Part shown: piece after piece, positions 8,053 through 17,778 of the stretch
Layout: each line of letters begins with the position of its first letter
Numbering within the stretch: position 1 is the first letter of the stretch
Source of the DNA: Betaproteobacteria bacterium
GTDB lineage: Bacteria > Pseudomonadota > Gammaproteobacteria > Burkholderiales > Ferrovaceae
Assembly (NCBI GenBank): GCA_028866015.1
Contig: JAGWIW010000005.1
Coordinates: forward strand, 1 to 64,000
Direction: 5' to 3'
Length of the DNA stretch: 64,000 nt
Program-made: the position numbers and the translations under genes
The notes under the pieces: model-generated
What the model was told of the DNA's origin: nothing
The model's database searches: none
The model's input: the letters and a program-made list of their open reading frames with translations, nothing else

Positions 8053-9396
8053 TCAGGGTCGGGCGTAGTCAAGGCGCCCGATGGACAATTCGAAATTGAT
8101 CAGGGCCATCTGGTGGGCCGCCAGCGCGTCGATGCGCGCACTGCGGGCATTGGCAAGATTTGCCTGAGCATCCACCAGTTCCAGATTGTCGGCCACGCCT
8201 TCCTTGAACCGGTCGCGTGACTGATCCAGCAGACGATCGGCCAGGGTCAGGCTGGTTTCCGCGGTCTTGATCTGATCGAGGCTCGTTTCAAGGGCAATGT
8301 GCGCCAGACGCACGTCTTCCTCGACCTGCTGCATCGTGTCCCGCAGCTCCAGCTGGGCCTGGCGCATCCGGCTTGCCGCAGCGTCCTGGCGGGCATTGAT
8401 GGCCCCCCCTTCCAGCAGGGGCATGGTGAGCTGCACGCCAAAGCTGTAGGTGCGATAGTCGTTGTGGGTTGGCGTGACGCCGCTTGGACCGATGTCTCCC
8501 GCCAGACTGACGGAAGGATAGGATTCTGCCAGGGCTGCACGATGCTCCGTGTCACGCTCCACCACCACCGCCTCCAGCGCCTGCAGTTCAGGCCGCTGGT
8601 GCAGGGCCATTGCAATGGCCGGCTGCAGTGCCGGGGGAGACGCCGTCTCTTCCTTCAAGGTGTCCGTGAGCTGCAACGGGAGTTCCATGCCCACGCCCAA
8701 TGCCCGGTGCAGCCGCGTATCCGCTTCACTCGCTGCCTGGCGCGCCTGGCGCAGCAGCAGCGTGTTGCGGGCATGCACCGTTTCAGCACGCACCACGTCC
8801 ACCCCCGTGGCCAGTCCGGCAGACTGCTGGTCGCGAGCGAGCATCAGCAGGCTTTGGGAGAGATCATAATTGGCCATGGCTGCATGCACGGCTTCCTGGG
8901 CACGCAACGACTCCACATAGGCCAGCGCTGCCGCACCGGCCGCCTGCTGGGAAGCCGCATCCGCGTGCAGGTGGGCAGCCTCCACGGCATGGCGTGCGGC
9001 ATCGATGTCCCGCAGTCGCGCCAGGTCGAACACGCGCTGGGTAAATCGCACCCGTGCGTCAAATGTGTCAAAGGGGCCGATGAGCGTGGGAAACCCGGGC
9101 AGATCAAGCCCCATGGCGCGGAGGTTTTCCGTCTGGCGGCTCTGGTAGGTTTTGAAATCCACGGAAGGCAGATACCCGGCCCGGACTTCGCTGGAGTGCG
9201 CCTCGCTTTCGATGGCCTGTTCGCGGGCTGTCAGCGCCATTGTCTGGTGCTGGGCCGCCAGGGCCTTGGCCTCCGACAACGACAGGCGCAACACCTGACC
9301 GGGTGGGGCGGCATTGGGCACCGCTGCCTGCGCGCAGCAACAGCCAAGAATGCCCCACGCGCCGATCGCGAGGAAAGCCGAGCGTAAGGTCATCAT
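8053..9396 (-). CDS. TolC/NodT-family outer-membrane efflux channel
   Basis: A 447-residue outer-membrane factor with two repeated OEP domains. The helical repeats contain the usual LSLSEAKALAAQH and LANARSARIDALAAHQ patterns. The signal region (FLAIGAWGILGCCC) includes a possible lipobox (ILGC), so it may be a lipoprotein like many NodT proteins. The start at 9396 gives a 4-bp ATGA overlap with the panB stop. An upstream TTG at 9408 is the alternative. It is the exit duct of the tripartite pump encoded by the next two genes. Confidence 0.9.
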   Translation of the reverse strand: MMTLRSAFLAIGAWGILGCCCAQAAVPNAAPPGQVLRLSLSEAKALAAQHQTMALTAREQAIESEAHSSEVRAGYLPSVDFKTYQSRQTENLRAMGLDLPGFPTLIGPFDTFDARVRFTQRVFDLARLRDIDAARHAVEAAHLHADAASQQAAGAAALAYVESLRAQEAVHAAMANYDLSQSLLMLARDQQSAGLATGVDVVRAETVHARNTLLLRQARQAASEADTRLHRALGVGMELPLQLTDTLKEETASPPALQPAIAMALHQRPELQALEAVVVERDTEHRAALAESYPSVSLAGDIGPSGVTPTHNDYRTYSFGVQLTMPLLEGGAINARQDAAASRMRQAQLELRDTMQQVEEDVRLAHIALETSLDQIKTAETSLTLADRLLDQSRDRFKEGVADNLELVDAQANLANARSARIDALAAHQMALINFELSIGRLDYARP

Positions 9397-10190
9397 GAAC
9401 TGTAGCAATGTTCAGGACCCGGGAAGCGCCCTGCCTTGACCTCTGCGACGTAGAGCTGGACCGCCTCCTCGATGGACCCGGTTTCCCTGATGAAGGGCCG
9501 GACAAATCGTGGCGGAATGTAGGCTCCCAGCCCAAGCATGTCGTAAATCACCAGTACCTGGCCACTGCAACGGGGTGAGGCACCGATCCCGATGGTGGGA
9601 ATGCTGACCGCATCGCACAGTCGATCTGCCAGGGCACGCGGGACAGCTTCCATCAGCAGCATGCTGGCACCCGCTGCCTCCAGCACGCGCGACGCTTCGA
9701 TGATGCGCTCTGCAGCCGCTTCGTCGCGTCCCTGGACTTTGAATCCGCCCACCTGATGCACCGACTGGGGTGTAAGCCCCACGTGGGCGCAAACAGGAAT
9801 GCCGCGACTCACCAGAAATTCGATGGTGGGTGCCATGGCCTTCCCTCCTTCAATCTTGACCATCTGGGCGCCTGCGCGCATCAGCTCGGCCGCGTTGCGG
9901 AAGGTTTCCTGCGGTGTGATCTGGGAGCTGCCAAAGGGCATGTCTGCCAGGATGAACACGTTCTGCGATCCGCGCACCACGCAGCGTGTGTGATAAGCCA
10001 CGTCCTCCACACTGACGGGAAGCGGGGAATCATGGCCCTGCACCACCATGCCCAGGGAATCTCCCACCAGCAGGACGTCAACTCCGGCATTTTCAAGCAC
10101 GCGGGCGAAGCTGGAGTCATAGCAGGTCAGCATGGCGATTTTTTCGCCGCGGGCATGCATGGCATGCAGGTCGATGACGGATTTGCGCAT
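9393..10190 (-). CDS. panB: 3-methyl-2-oxobutanoate hydroxymethyltransferase
   Basis: A 265-residue enzyme of usual length for PanB, which adds a hydroxymethyl group from methylene-tetrahydrofolate to ketoisovalerate in pantothenate synthesis. Family motifs are clear: MLTCYDSSFARVLENAG, VLLVGDSLGMVVQGH with the Mg-binding aspartate, VKIEGG, and ICAHVGLTPQSV-like CAHVGLTPQSVHQ. panC is not adjacent. It overlaps the efflux channel gene by 4 bp, so a housekeeping vitamin gene is translationally coupled to a drug pump, and it lies 6 bp downstream of the molybdenum hydroxylase gene. Confidence 0.95.
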   Translation of the reverse strand: MRKSVIDLHAMHARGEKIAMLTCYDSSFARVLENAGVDVLLVGDSLGMVVQGHDSPLPVSVEDVAYHTRCVVRGSQNVFILADMPFGSSQITPQETFRNAAELMRAGAQMVKIEGGKAMAPTIEFLVSRGIPVCAHVGLTPQSVHQVGGFKVQGRDEAAAERIIEASRVLEAAGASMLLMEAVPRALADRLCDAVSIPTIGIGASPRCSGQVLVIYDMLGLGAYIPPRFVRPFIRETGSIEEAVQLYVAEVKAGRFPGPEHCYSS

Positions 10191-10196
10191 GGGACA

Positions 10197-12332
10197 TCAG
10201 GCTCCGGTAAATTGCTGTTCCGACAGCGGCAGGCGATAAACACGGCGCCCCGTGAGGGCGAACAGGGCATTGCACACGGCCGGCGCAATGGGAGGCGTTC
10301 CCGGTTCACCCACCCCGCCGGGCGGCTCACTGGAAGGCACCAGATGGACTTCCACGGTGGGCATGTCAGTCAGGCGTGCCAGTGGATAGTCGTTGAAGTT
10401 CGACTGCTGGGGCCGCCCGCCCTGGAAAGACACCTGACCGAACAGCGCTGCGGTCAGCCCGTAGCACATGGCACCTTCCATCTGGGCAACCACCGTATCC
10501 GGATTGACCACAGTCCCCACATCGGCGGCAATCACCACGTGGTGCACCCGGGGCTGGCCCCCTTCAAGGGAAACCTCGGCCACTTCCGCCACAATGCTGC
10601 CAAAGGATTCAACCAGCGCGATGCCCCTCGCCCGCCCTGGCGGCAGGGGGGTACCCCAGTGCGCGCGGTTGGCCGCAAGGTCGAGCACGGCCAGGTGGCG
10701 CGGCGCCCGCTGCAGGAGTTTGCGCCGGTATTGGTAGGGATCTTCGCCGGCGGCATGGGCCAGTTCGTCCATGAAGGATTCCGCAAAAAATGAATTCTGC
10801 GTGTGCCCCACGGAACGCCAGAACCAGACGCGAATTCCCGGCTGGTAAGGAATCCAGTTCACCTGGAAGTTGGGCAGGTCATAGGGAATGTCAGCCAGAC
10901 CTTCCACTGAAGTGCTGTCGATCGCCCCTTTCATGAGCGCCCCTTCGAACCCGGTACCCTGGGCAATGGAATCGGACACGGTGGAGCCATGCCAGCGCAA
11001 CAGGTGCCCCTGGGCGTCGAGGTCGGCATGCAAGGCGCAGACGGCCATGGGGCGATAGTAAGTCGCATGCATGTCGTCTTCGCGCGTGTAAACCACCTTG
11101 ACGGGCGACTGCACTGCCTTGGAAAGCGACACGGCTTCTGCCACGAAATCGGGTGCAAAACGCCGCCCAAAACCGCCTCCCAGGTACTGCGTATGGATCC
11201 TGATTTTTTCCGGGGGTAAACCGGTGAGCTTGGCTGCGAGCTGCTGGTTGGGCCCCTGAGCCTGGGTGCCAACCCACAGTTCAGCCTCGTCAGAGCGCAC
11301 CCAGGCCGTGCAGTTGAGCGGCTCCATGGGAGCGTGGGCGAGGTAAGGCACTTCGTATACGGACGACAGGGTGCGTGCCACGCCTGCCGGCGCCGTGTTG
11401 CCGCGGACCACTGCAGGCAGGGCCCCGGTGCCGGAGGCTGCCCTGGCGGCCATGTCGCTCCGCAAGGACGGCGTATCCAGGTGCCGGTGGGCACTGTCGT
11501 CCCATTCGATCTGGAGTTTTTCGCGCGCCTGCAGGGCATGCCAGGTGCTGTCCGCCAGCACGGCCACACCCATGCTGGTGGAAGTTTCAACGGGCAGCAC
11601 AAATCGAACGCCCGGCATGGCCAAGGCTGCGCTGGCGTCATAACGAAGGCGCTTGGCACCCACCACGGGGGCGCGGGCCACCACTGCGGTCAGCAGTCCC
11701 GGCAAGCGCACGTCGAGCCCAAAGCCGGCGCGACCCGTGACTTTGGCTGCGGCATCCAGCCTGGGGATGGGCTTGCCCACCAGCGAAAATGTTTTGGGGT
11801 CCTTGAGCGGCACATCCTGAGGGACCGGCAGGTGCGCAGCAGTGGAGGCAAGGTCCCCATAAGTGGCCCGATGCAGGCCGTAGCTGACGATGCCCTGGTG
11901 CGTATGGATTTTCTCCAGCGGAACCTGCCAGCGGGTAGCCGCCGCCTGCCGCAACAGTTGCCGCATGGCTGCGCCGGCGCGCCGCAGCGGCATCCACATG
12001 GCGCGCACGGATGTGGAGCCTCCGGTGGCCTGGGTATGGAACCAGGGATGGGCATATTCCGGTGCGGCAGGAGCAAATTCCACCCGGATGGAGGCCCAGT
12101 CGGCATCGAGTTCCTCTGCCAGGATCATGGGCAGGGAGGTCATGACACCCTGCCCCATTTCAGACTTGTCCACCAGGATGGTGAGTTGGCCTGAAGGCTC
12201 AAGCCTGACCCAGGGATTGGGGGAAAAAAAACGGGTGTCCTGCGCGCTTTCGGCAGCCGGCATCAGACCTATCGCAAAACCGCCGCCAGCCAAGCCCACC
12301 AGCTTCAGAAATTCGCGGCGATCCATGGCCAT
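10197..12332 (-). CDS. Tat-exported molybdenum hydroxylase large subunit (isoquinoline 1-oxidoreductase beta / aldehyde oxidase type)
   Basis: A 711-residue xanthine-oxidase-family protein. It starts with a twin-arginine signal (RREFLKL, then a hydrophobic segment and a PAAESA cleavage region). It has two molybdopterin-binding domains: GGGFGRRFAPDF near the middle, and GVGEPGTPPIAPA near the end, which contains the catalytic glutamate of the family. The arrangement matches periplasmic IorB-type subunits that hydroxylate N-heterocycles or aldehydes. The partner [2Fe-2S] subunit (IorA) and a cytochrome are normally adjacent but absent here. It lies 21 bp after the dehydrogenase gene and 6 bp before panB. 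The substrate is unknown. Confidence 0.85.
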   Translation of the reverse strand: MAMDRREFLKLVGLAGGGFAIGLMPAAESAQDTRFFSPNPWVRLEPSGQLTILVDKSEMGQGVMTSLPMILAEELDADWASIRVEFAPAAPEYAHPWFHTQATGGSTSVRAMWMPLRRAGAAMRQLLRQAAATRWQVPLEKIHTHQGIVSYGLHRATYGDLASTAAHLPVPQDVPLKDPKTFSLVGKPIPRLDAAAKVTGRAGFGLDVRLPGLLTAVVARAPVVGAKRLRYDASAALAMPGVRFVLPVETSTSMGVAVLADSTWHALQAREKLQIEWDDSAHRHLDTPSLRSDMAARAASGTGALPAVVRGNTAPAGVARTLSSVYEVPYLAHAPMEPLNCTAWVRSDEAELWVGTQAQGPNQQLAAKLTGLPPEKIRIHTQYLGGGFGRRFAPDFVAEAVSLSKAVQSPVKVVYTREDDMHATYYRPMAVCALHADLDAQGHLLRWHGSTVSDSIAQGTGFEGALMKGAIDSTSVEGLADIPYDLPNFQVNWIPYQPGIRVWFWRSVGHTQNSFFAESFMDELAHAAGEDPYQYRRKLLQRAPRHLAVLDLAANRAHWGTPLPPGRARGIALVESFGSIVAEVAEVSLEGGQPRVHHVVIAADVGTVVNPDTVVAQMEGAMCYGLTAALFGQVSFQGGRPQQSNFNDYPLARLTDMPTVEVHLVPSSEPPGGVGEPGTPPIAPAVCNALFALTGRRVYRLPLSEQQFTGA

Positions 12333-12353
12333 TCTGCTCTCCTCAATGCGTTG

Positions 12354-13259
12354 TCAGTGCGTATCGTCTCGTTTTCGGAAGCGCCGGATCAAGCTCGACG
12401 TGTCCCAGCGCCCGCCGCCCATGCCCTGGACTTCCGCATAAAACTGGTCCACCAGTGCCGTGAGCGGCAGCAAGGCCCCGTTGCTTTTGGCTTCTGCCAG
12501 AACAAGGCCCAGGTCCTTACGCATCCAGTCCACGGCAAAGCCGAAATCAAAGCGGTCTTCCACCATGGTCTGGCCGCGGTTTTCCATCTGCCACGACTGT
12601 GCCGCCCCCTTCGAAATCACGTCCAGCACCAGCGGAGCGTCCAGCCCGGCACGTTGCGCAAAATTGAGTGCTTCTGACAGGCCCTGCAATGTTCCTGCAA
12701 TGCAGATCTGGTTGACCATTTTCGTCAACTGTCCGGCACCGCTGTCACCCATCAGCGTCACCGCTTTGCCATAGGCCTGCATGATGGGAGCCACTTGCGA
12801 GAACACGGCGGCATCGCCTCCGCACATGATGGTGAGCTGCCCTTTTTCTGCGCCGACCTGGCCACCGGAAACCGGTGCGTCGATGAAATGGGCCCCCTGG
12901 GCACTGCAGGCCCGGGCAAATTCCCTTGCCACTTCGGCAGAAGCCGTGGTGTGGTCCACCAGGACCGCCCCGGGCTGAAGTCCCGCAAGCACCCCTTCAG
13001 GGCCATAGACGATGCTGCGCAGGTCGTTGTCATTGCCCACGCACAGAAACACCACCCGGGCACTCTGGGCCGCTTCCCTGGGCGTGCGCACCCATTGCCC
13101 TCCCGGATGCCCGCTTGCCCAGTGTTGAGCCTTTTCCGCAGTGCGGTTGTATACCGTCACCGCATGGCCGCGCGCATGCAGATGACCGGCCATGGGATTC
13201 CCCATCACGCCCAGTCCCAGAAAGGCAACGGCCGATGTGGAAGGGGGAATTTCATTCAT
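12354..13259 (-). CDS. 3-hydroxyisobutyrate dehydrogenase-family NAD(P) oxidoreductase
   Basis: A 301-residue beta-hydroxyacid dehydrogenase. The N-terminus carries the Rossmann motif FLGLGVMGNPMAGHL. The substrate-binding motif DAPVSGGQVGAEKG lies at ~120-135. The catalytic lysine is in GAGQLTKMVNQI (~170). The family includes tartronate semialdehyde reductase, hydroxyisobutyrate dehydrogenase and succinic semialdehyde reductases (GLYR), which cannot be separated by eye. It sits in a tight same-strand row between yceI and the molybdenum hydroxylase gene; a functional link with either is unproven. Confidence 0.85.
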   Translation of the reverse strand: MNEIPPSTSAVAFLGLGVMGNPMAGHLHARGHAVTVYNRTAEKAQHWASGHPGGQWVRTPREAAQSARVVFLCVGNDNDLRSIVYGPEGVLAGLQPGAVLVDHTTASAEVAREFARACSAQGAHFIDAPVSGGQVGAEKGQLTIMCGGDAAVFSQVAPIMQAYGKAVTLMGDSGAGQLTKMVNQICIAGTLQGLSEALNFAQRAGLDAPLVLDVISKGAAQSWQMENRGQTMVEDRFDFGFAVDWMRKDLGLVLAEAKSNGALLPLTALVDQFYAEVQGMGGGRWDTSSLIRRFRKRDDTH

Positions 13260-13295
13260 ATCGAGCAGCGCTCCTGTTGTCTGGATTGTTTTTGT

Positions 13296-13844
13296 TCAGG
13301 ATTTAAGCGTCATTTTATAATTGACCCGGACTTCCAGGGCAACGGAATCCGGATCGGCCCATACGCCTTCGCCCACGTTGAAGTCCGTTCGGCGCAGCAC
13401 CGTACTGCCTTCCGCCACCATCAGGCCGCCCACGCGGTGCACCTGCAACGGCAGCGTCAGTTCGCGCGTGATGCCCTTGACCATCAGGCGCCCTTTCACT
13501 TCATAGCGGTCTCCGCCAAGCGCTCGGATCGTTGTGGATTCGAATACCGCCTTGGGATGGGCTGTCACATGAAACCAGCTTTTACCCTTGATTTCAGATT
13601 CGGATTCGTCCGAGGCGAGGTCGATGCTCGCAAGGTCCACCTCGATTCGGGCATGGCTGTGCGCCAGATCGGCAGGATTGAAAACGATGTCTCCGTCAAA
13701 ATGCCGGAACCGTCCTTCCACGGGCGCACCCATCTGCTTGCCGACGAAGGTCAGCGAGCTTTTGTCGGGCACGAAGCCTGCACTCCAGGCTGTGCTGGCG
13801 ACCAGCACCAGGGCAGCGGCAAAGACGCGGTTGAGTCGGGTCAA
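13296..13844 (-). CDS. yceI: YceI-family periplasmic lipocalin-like protein
   Basis: A 182-residue secreted protein: signal peptide (FAAALVLVASTAWSA), then the YceI beta-barrel with the typical opening DKSSLTFVGKQMG, HFDGDIVFNPADL, SEIKGKSWFHV and the ending VALEVRVNYKMTL. YceI barrels bind isoprenoid-type lipids such as polyprenyl quinones in solved structures. It lies 21 bp downstream of a cytochrome b561 gene, a very common pairing, and suggests a role in quinone-linked redox at the periplasmic face of the membrane. Confidence 0.9.
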   Translation of the reverse strand: MTRLNRVFAAALVLVASTAWSAGFVPDKSSLTFVGKQMGAPVEGRFRHFDGDIVFNPADLAHSHARIEVDLASIDLASDESESEIKGKSWFHVTAHPKAVFESTTIRALGGDRYEVKGRLMVKGITRELTLPLQVHRVGGLMVAEGSTVLRRTDFNVGEGVWADPDSVALEVRVNYKMTLKS

Positions 13845-13865
13845 GTTTCTCTCTCCTTTTACCAG

Positions 13866-14396
13866 TTACCAGCGCATGCGATTGAGCAAGTTGTCCTTGT
13901 CCACCAGCTGGTGCTTGAGCGCGGCGGCCACATGCAATCCCACTAGGCCCACCAGCACCCAGGCGGCATTTTCATGGAGTTCCCCGAACAGGTGCGAAAG
14001 TGCCTTGTCCTTGCCCACCAGATCTGGCAAGGGAATCAGGTTGAGGTACACGACACTGACTCCAGCCGCGGAACTGTGCAGCCAGCCCAGAATGGGAACG
14101 GCCACCATGAGCAGGTAGATGGCCAGATGGGTGAGATTGGCAAGTTTCTTCATCAGGGCAGTCATGCCGGCAGGCATTTCCGGAGGGCGATGCGACAGCC
14201 GCCAGAGTATGCGCAGCAGCACCAGCAGGAAGATGGTGACCCCGGTCCATTTGTGCCAGGTCAGGATCTTGAGTTTCCATGGGGAAAGCTCGAGGTCGGC
14301 CACGTACAGGCCCACCACAAAGGCAACGGCAATCAGCAGGGCAATCAGCCAGTGCAGCGTGATGGCAGTGGAACTGTATTTTTGCGTTTGCATCAT
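13866..14396 (-). CDS. Cytochrome b561 (CybB-type)
   Basis: A 176-residue integral membrane protein with four hydrophobic spans and histidines placed as di-heme ligands: TLHWL in span 1, LTWHKWTGV in span 2, LTHLAIY in span 3 and GLHVAAALKH in span 4. E. coli CybB, of similar size, oxidises ubiquinol and passes electrons to superoxide. The ATG overlaps the tatD stop (ATGA), and yceI follows 21 bp later, so the two are probably co-transcribed. Confidence 0.92.
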   Translation of the reverse strand: MMQTQKYSSTAITLHWLIALLIAVAFVVGLYVADLELSPWKLKILTWHKWTGVTIFLLVLLRILWRLSHRPPEMPAGMTALMKKLANLTHLAIYLLMVAVPILGWLHSSAAGVSVVYLNLIPLPDLVGKDKALSHLFGELHENAAWVLVGLVGLHVAAALKHQLVDKDNLLNRMRW

Positions 14397-15160
14397 GAGG
14401 CCACTCCAAACAGTTGAAAGAAGTTATGGGAGGTCTGTTCTCCAACCTGCGTCACATCCACTTCGCGCAGACGGGCGATTTCCTCGGCCACATGACGGAC
14501 GAAGGCAGGCTGGTTGGTCTGGCCCCGGTGAGGCGTCGGGGCAAGGTAGGGAGAATCGGTTTCGATCAGCATGCGTTCCAGTGGAATCTGTCTCGCCACC
14601 GATTTTAACGCCGAAGCATTTTTGAAAGTCACGATCCCGGAAAAAGAAATGAAAAAGCCCATTTCCATGGCGGTGCGGGCCACCGCTTCGCTTTCCGTGA
14701 AGCAGTGCATCACCCCCCCCACCGCATCGGCCCCTTCTTCGGCCATGATGCGCAACGTGTCTTCGGCCGCGGACCGGGTGTGAATAATGAGGGGCTTTCC
14801 TGCCAGCCGGGCAGCGCGGATATGGGTACGAAAACGTTGGCGTTGCCACTCGAGGTCGCCTGTAAGGCGGTAATAATCGAGCCCGGTTTCACCGATGCCG
14901 ACCACCTTGGGGTGAGCCGCGCGCGTCACCAGATCCTCCACTGTCGGTTCGAGTGTTTCCTCGTAGTCGGGGTGCACTCCCACAGTGGCATACCAGCGCG
15001 GATGGCTGGAAGCCACTTCTATCACATCGCCGGCCTTGGGCAGCTCCACGGAAATGCACAGGGCGTGCGTGACCCGGTTTTCATCCATGGCCGCAGCGAT
15101 CTCGGGCAGGCGGCCCCGCAGTTCGGGAAAATCCAGATGGCAGTGGGAATCGACGAACAC
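14393..15160 (-). CDS. tatD: TatD-family metal-dependent DNase
   Basis: A 255-residue TIM-barrel hydrolase of usual TatD length. Metal ligands are visible: VDSHCHLDFPEL at the N-terminus, GIGETGLDYY (~90), LIIHTRSA (~125), MHCFTES (~152) and IETDSPYLAPTPHRG (~200). Family members are 3'-5' exonucleases or D-aminoacyl-tRNA deacylase-like. It follows holB by 25 bp; the pilZ-domain gene often found between holB and tatD in Proteobacteria is missing. Confidence 0.93.
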   Translation of the reverse strand: MFVDSHCHLDFPELRGRLPEIAAAMDENRVTHALCISVELPKAGDVIEVASSHPRWYATVGVHPDYEETLEPTVEDLVTRAAHPKVVGIGETGLDYYRLTGDLEWQRQRFRTHIRAARLAGKPLIIHTRSAAEDTLRIMAEEGADAVGGVMHCFTESEAVARTAMEMGFFISFSGIVTFKNASALKSVARQIPLERMLIETDSPYLAPTPHRGQTNQPAFVRHVAEEIARLREVDVTQVGEQTSHNFFQLFGVAS

Positions 15161-15185
15161 GAACAGCGTTCCTCAAAAGGATGCA

Positions 15186-16172
15186 TTATCGCATGGCCAG
15201 CAGGGGCACCAGCAAGCTTTCCGCGAGCAGACGGGGGTTGAGGGGATGGTGTACGAGCCGTTTTGCATCGCGCAGCGTGCGCTCCCAGGCAAGCAGATCG
15301 TAGAGATCGGCATGGGCCGCGACTCGCGCCGAAAGATCACGGAAATCCACGTGATAGCGCGTCTCCCCGGCCAGTTTCTGGGCCACCAGGTCGTGCGCCC
15401 AGCGCTCCAGCCAACCCAGCCACTCGGGGACTGGCAACCGTGCGACGAATTCGGACAGCTGCACGAGAGATTGTGAAGGGTCTGCCAGACGGCGCAGAAA
15501 CTCTGCCCGCTGCCCGCTGTCCTGCCGGGCCAGGCGCAAGGCTTCCAGCGGAGCGCCGCCGGCCAGCGCGAGAAACAGCACGGGATTGGCAATGCCGGAC
15601 TGGACAAGCCATTCGTGCGCTTCCGGTGTCCGGGGGGGGTGAAACGGCACCGCGCGGCAGCGGCTGCGAATGGTGGCGGGCAGTCGCGCCGGGGCATGGC
15701 TCACCAGCAGGAACAGGGTCCCCGGTCGTGGCTCTTCCAGGGTTTTGAGAAGGGCATTGGCCGCATGGACATTGAGCGCTTCCGCCGGCTCGACCAGCAC
15801 GATGCGCAGCCCGTCGCGGTGGGTGCTGGTGGTCGTGAAGCCGGCCAGGCCACGCACGGCATCCACGCCGATCTGGGGAGACCCTTTGCGCGGCGAGGTG
15901 TCCCCTGCCCCATCCTCATCAACAGCTTCGTCTTCAACGCCCAGATGACGAAAGTCGGGATGGTTTCCTGCCACAAACCAGTTGCAGGCGACACAGGCAT
16001 TGCAGGGACTGCCATCGGGCAAGGGCGATTCGCACAGCAGGGCCTGTGCCAGATGGCGTGCAAATTCGGTTTTCCCAAGCCCCTGGGGGCCCTGCAGCAG
16101 CAGGGCTTGCGGCAGGCGGCCGCGTTCGCCGGCAAGCTGGCGGAAAGCCTGGCCCTGCCAGGGATACATCAT
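15186..16172 (-). CDS. holB: DNA polymerase III delta-prime subunit
   Basis: A 328-residue clamp-loader subunit. The start chosen at 16172 gives an ATGA overlap with the tmk stop; a longer version would overlap tmk by 31 bp. It shows a P-loop-like [11 protein letters not shown] (~30), a zinc module with cysteines in [12 protein letters not shown] (~65), and an [11 protein letters not shown] sensor/arginine-finger-like motif (SRC) at ~165. Delta-prime works in the gamma complex that loads the beta sliding clamp. The tmk-holB order is conserved. Confidence 0.93.
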   Translation of the reverse strand: MMYPWQGQAFRQLAGERGRLPQALLLQGPQGLGKTEFARHLAQALLCESPLPDGSPCNACVACNWFVAGNHPDFRHLGVEDEAVDEDGAGDTSPRKGSPQIGVDAVRGLAGFTTTSTHRDGLRIVLVEPAEALNVHAANALLKTLEEPRPGTLFLLVSHAPARLPATIRSRCRAVPFHPPRTPEAHEWLVQSGIANPVLFLALAGGAPLEALRLARQDSGQRAEFLRRLADPSQSLVQLSEFVARLPVPEWLGWLERWAHDLVAQKLAGETRYHVDFRDLSARVAAHADLYDLLAWERTLRDAKRLVHHPLNPRLLAESLLVPLLAMR

Positions 16173-16786
16173 GGATCCAGGCGCTCCAGGGCGCGGCACA
16201 CCTGCCCGAAAATCATTTCGGGAGCCTGGCTGGAATCAAGGATGCAAAAGCGACCGGCATCTTCTGCCGCACGTTCCTGGTAAGCGGCGCGGACTTTGCG
16301 GAAAAAAGCATCCTGTTCGCGCTCGAAGCGGTCCGGGTGAGGCGTTCCTTTCACCACGCGCCGGTGGGCTTCTTCCGGATCAAGATCGAACAGCAGGGTA
16401 AGGTGCGGGCGGACTCCACCCTCCACCCAGGACTCAAGGTGGCGCAGGTGTTCAGCCGCAACGCCTCGCCCGCCTCCCTGGTAGGCAAAGCTTGCATCGG
16501 TATACCGGTCGCTCACCACCCACGCACCCCGTGCCAGGGCGGGAGCGATGACTTGCACCACATGTTCGCGCCGGGCGGCGAACATCACCAGCGCTTCCGT
16601 ATCCGGATCCATGGACTGGTGCAGCAGCAGTTGCCGCAGCGACTCGCCCAGGGAGGTCCCTCCAGGTTCGCGCGTCACCACCACTTCGTGCCCGCGCGCG
16701 CGCAGCCATTCGGCGATGGGATTGAGGTGCGTGCTTTTACCGGCTCCGTCGATGCCTTCCAGCGAAATGAATTTGCCCGATGTCAT
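16169..16786 (-). CDS. tmk: Thymidylate kinase
   Basis: A 205-residue enzyme phosphorylating dTMP to dTDP. The P-loop is [14 protein letters not shown] at residues ~7-20, followed by the DR(Y/P) motif region ([11 protein letters not shown], ~38) and [16 protein letters not shown] (~95). Length is usual. It overlaps the upstream mltG gene by 4 bp and the downstream holB by 4 bp, forming a coupled unit. Confidence 0.96.
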   Translation of the reverse strand: MTSGKFISLEGIDGAGKSTHLNPIAEWLRARGHEVVVTREPGGTSLGESLRQLLLHQSMDPDTEALVMFAARREHVVQVIAPALARGAWVVSDRYTDASFAYQGGGRGVAAEHLRHLESWVEGGVRPHLTLLFDLDPEEAHRRVVKGTPHPDRFEREQDAFFRKVRAAYQERAAEDAGRFCILDSSQAPEMIFGQVCRALERLDP

Positions 16787-17769
16787 GGTGTGTGGTGCTT
16801 GATCTGGTACTTGTAAACGGCCTGGTTATGCTCGTTCAGGTTGTCGGAAAAGGCGTGGCTGCCATCGCCCCGTGCCACGAAATACAAGGCGGTCGAATCC
16901 GCCGGATGGACTGCCGCTTCGAGGGAAGCCAGGCCCGGCATGGCGATGGGCGACGGCGGCAGGCCTTCGCGGGTATAGGTATTGTACGGGGTGTCCCTGA
17001 GCAAGTCGCGCTTGTGAATGTTGCCCTGATAGCGATCGCCCATGCCGTAAATGACGGTGGGATCGGTTTGCAGCTTCATGCCCAGATGCAGGCGATTGAT
17101 GAATACGGAGGCAATCAGTGGACGCTCGTCCGGTTTGGCCGTTTCCTTTTCGATGATGGAAGCCATGGTGAGCGCCTCATACTCATCCTTGTAGGGCAAG
17201 TCGGGAGCCCGATGCTGCCAGACAGCGTCCAGCTTGCGCCGCATCGAGGCAAAGGCCCGTTTCATGAGGCCCAAGTCGCTGTCGCCCTTGTTGAAGAAGT
17301 AGGTGTCCGGAAAAAAAAGGCCTTCGGCCGAATGTGCCTGGCTCCCCAGCAACTTGAGAATATCCCCTTCGGAAAGGCCTGGGGTCAGGTGGCTCAAAGC
17401 CTGGTTGGCATCAAGCGACGCCCTGAACTGGGCAAAAGTCATGCCTTCGATCAGCTTGGCTTCATTCTGTACCGAGTCACCGCGGGTGATTTTGTTGAGC
17501 AGTTCCAGGGCCGACAGGGGTTCGTCCCATTCATAGCTGCCGGCCTTGATGTGGGTTTGCCGTCCCAGCAGGCGGCCAACCATCGTGAACGTCCAGGGTT
17601 CCCACAGCAGATGGCGCGCGGACAGGTCATGTGCCACGGAACGCAAGGTGCTGCCCGAGCGCAGGTCGTAGGCAAAGACCGGCGCGGGCAGATGCAGGGG
17701 GTAGAGGGCAAACAGCGCAAACCAAAAGGCCAGTGCCGCGAGAATTCCGGTCAGGAGTTTGCGCAGCAC
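16783..17769 (-). CDS. mltG: Endolytic murein transglycosylase
   Basis: A 328-residue YceG/MltG protein with an N-terminal membrane anchor ([18 protein letters not shown]) and a periplasmic LysM-like plus catalytic region. The catalytic glutamate lies in [11 protein letters not shown] (~residue 215), and the conserved [12 protein letters not shown] follows. It cuts nascent peptidoglycan glycans and is thought to terminate strand extension. It starts 9 bp after fabF and overlaps tmk by 4 bp. Confidence 0.95.
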   Translation of the reverse strand: MLRKLLTGILAALAFWFALFALYPLHLPAPVFAYDLRSGSTLRSVAHDLSARHLLWEPWTFTMVGRLLGRQTHIKAGSYEWDEPLSALELLNKITRGDSVQNEAKLIEGMTFAQFRASLDANQALSHLTPGLSEGDILKLLGSQAHSAEGLFFPDTYFFNKGDSDLGLMKRAFASMRRKLDAVWQHRAPDLPYKDEYEALTMASIIEKETAKPDERPLIASVFINRLHLGMKLQTDPTVIYGMGDRYQGNIHKRDLLRDTPYNTYTREGLPPSPIAMPGLASLEAAVHPADSTALYFVARGDGSHAFSDNLNEHNQAVYKYQIKHHTP

Positions 17770-17778
17770 TTGCCCGGG

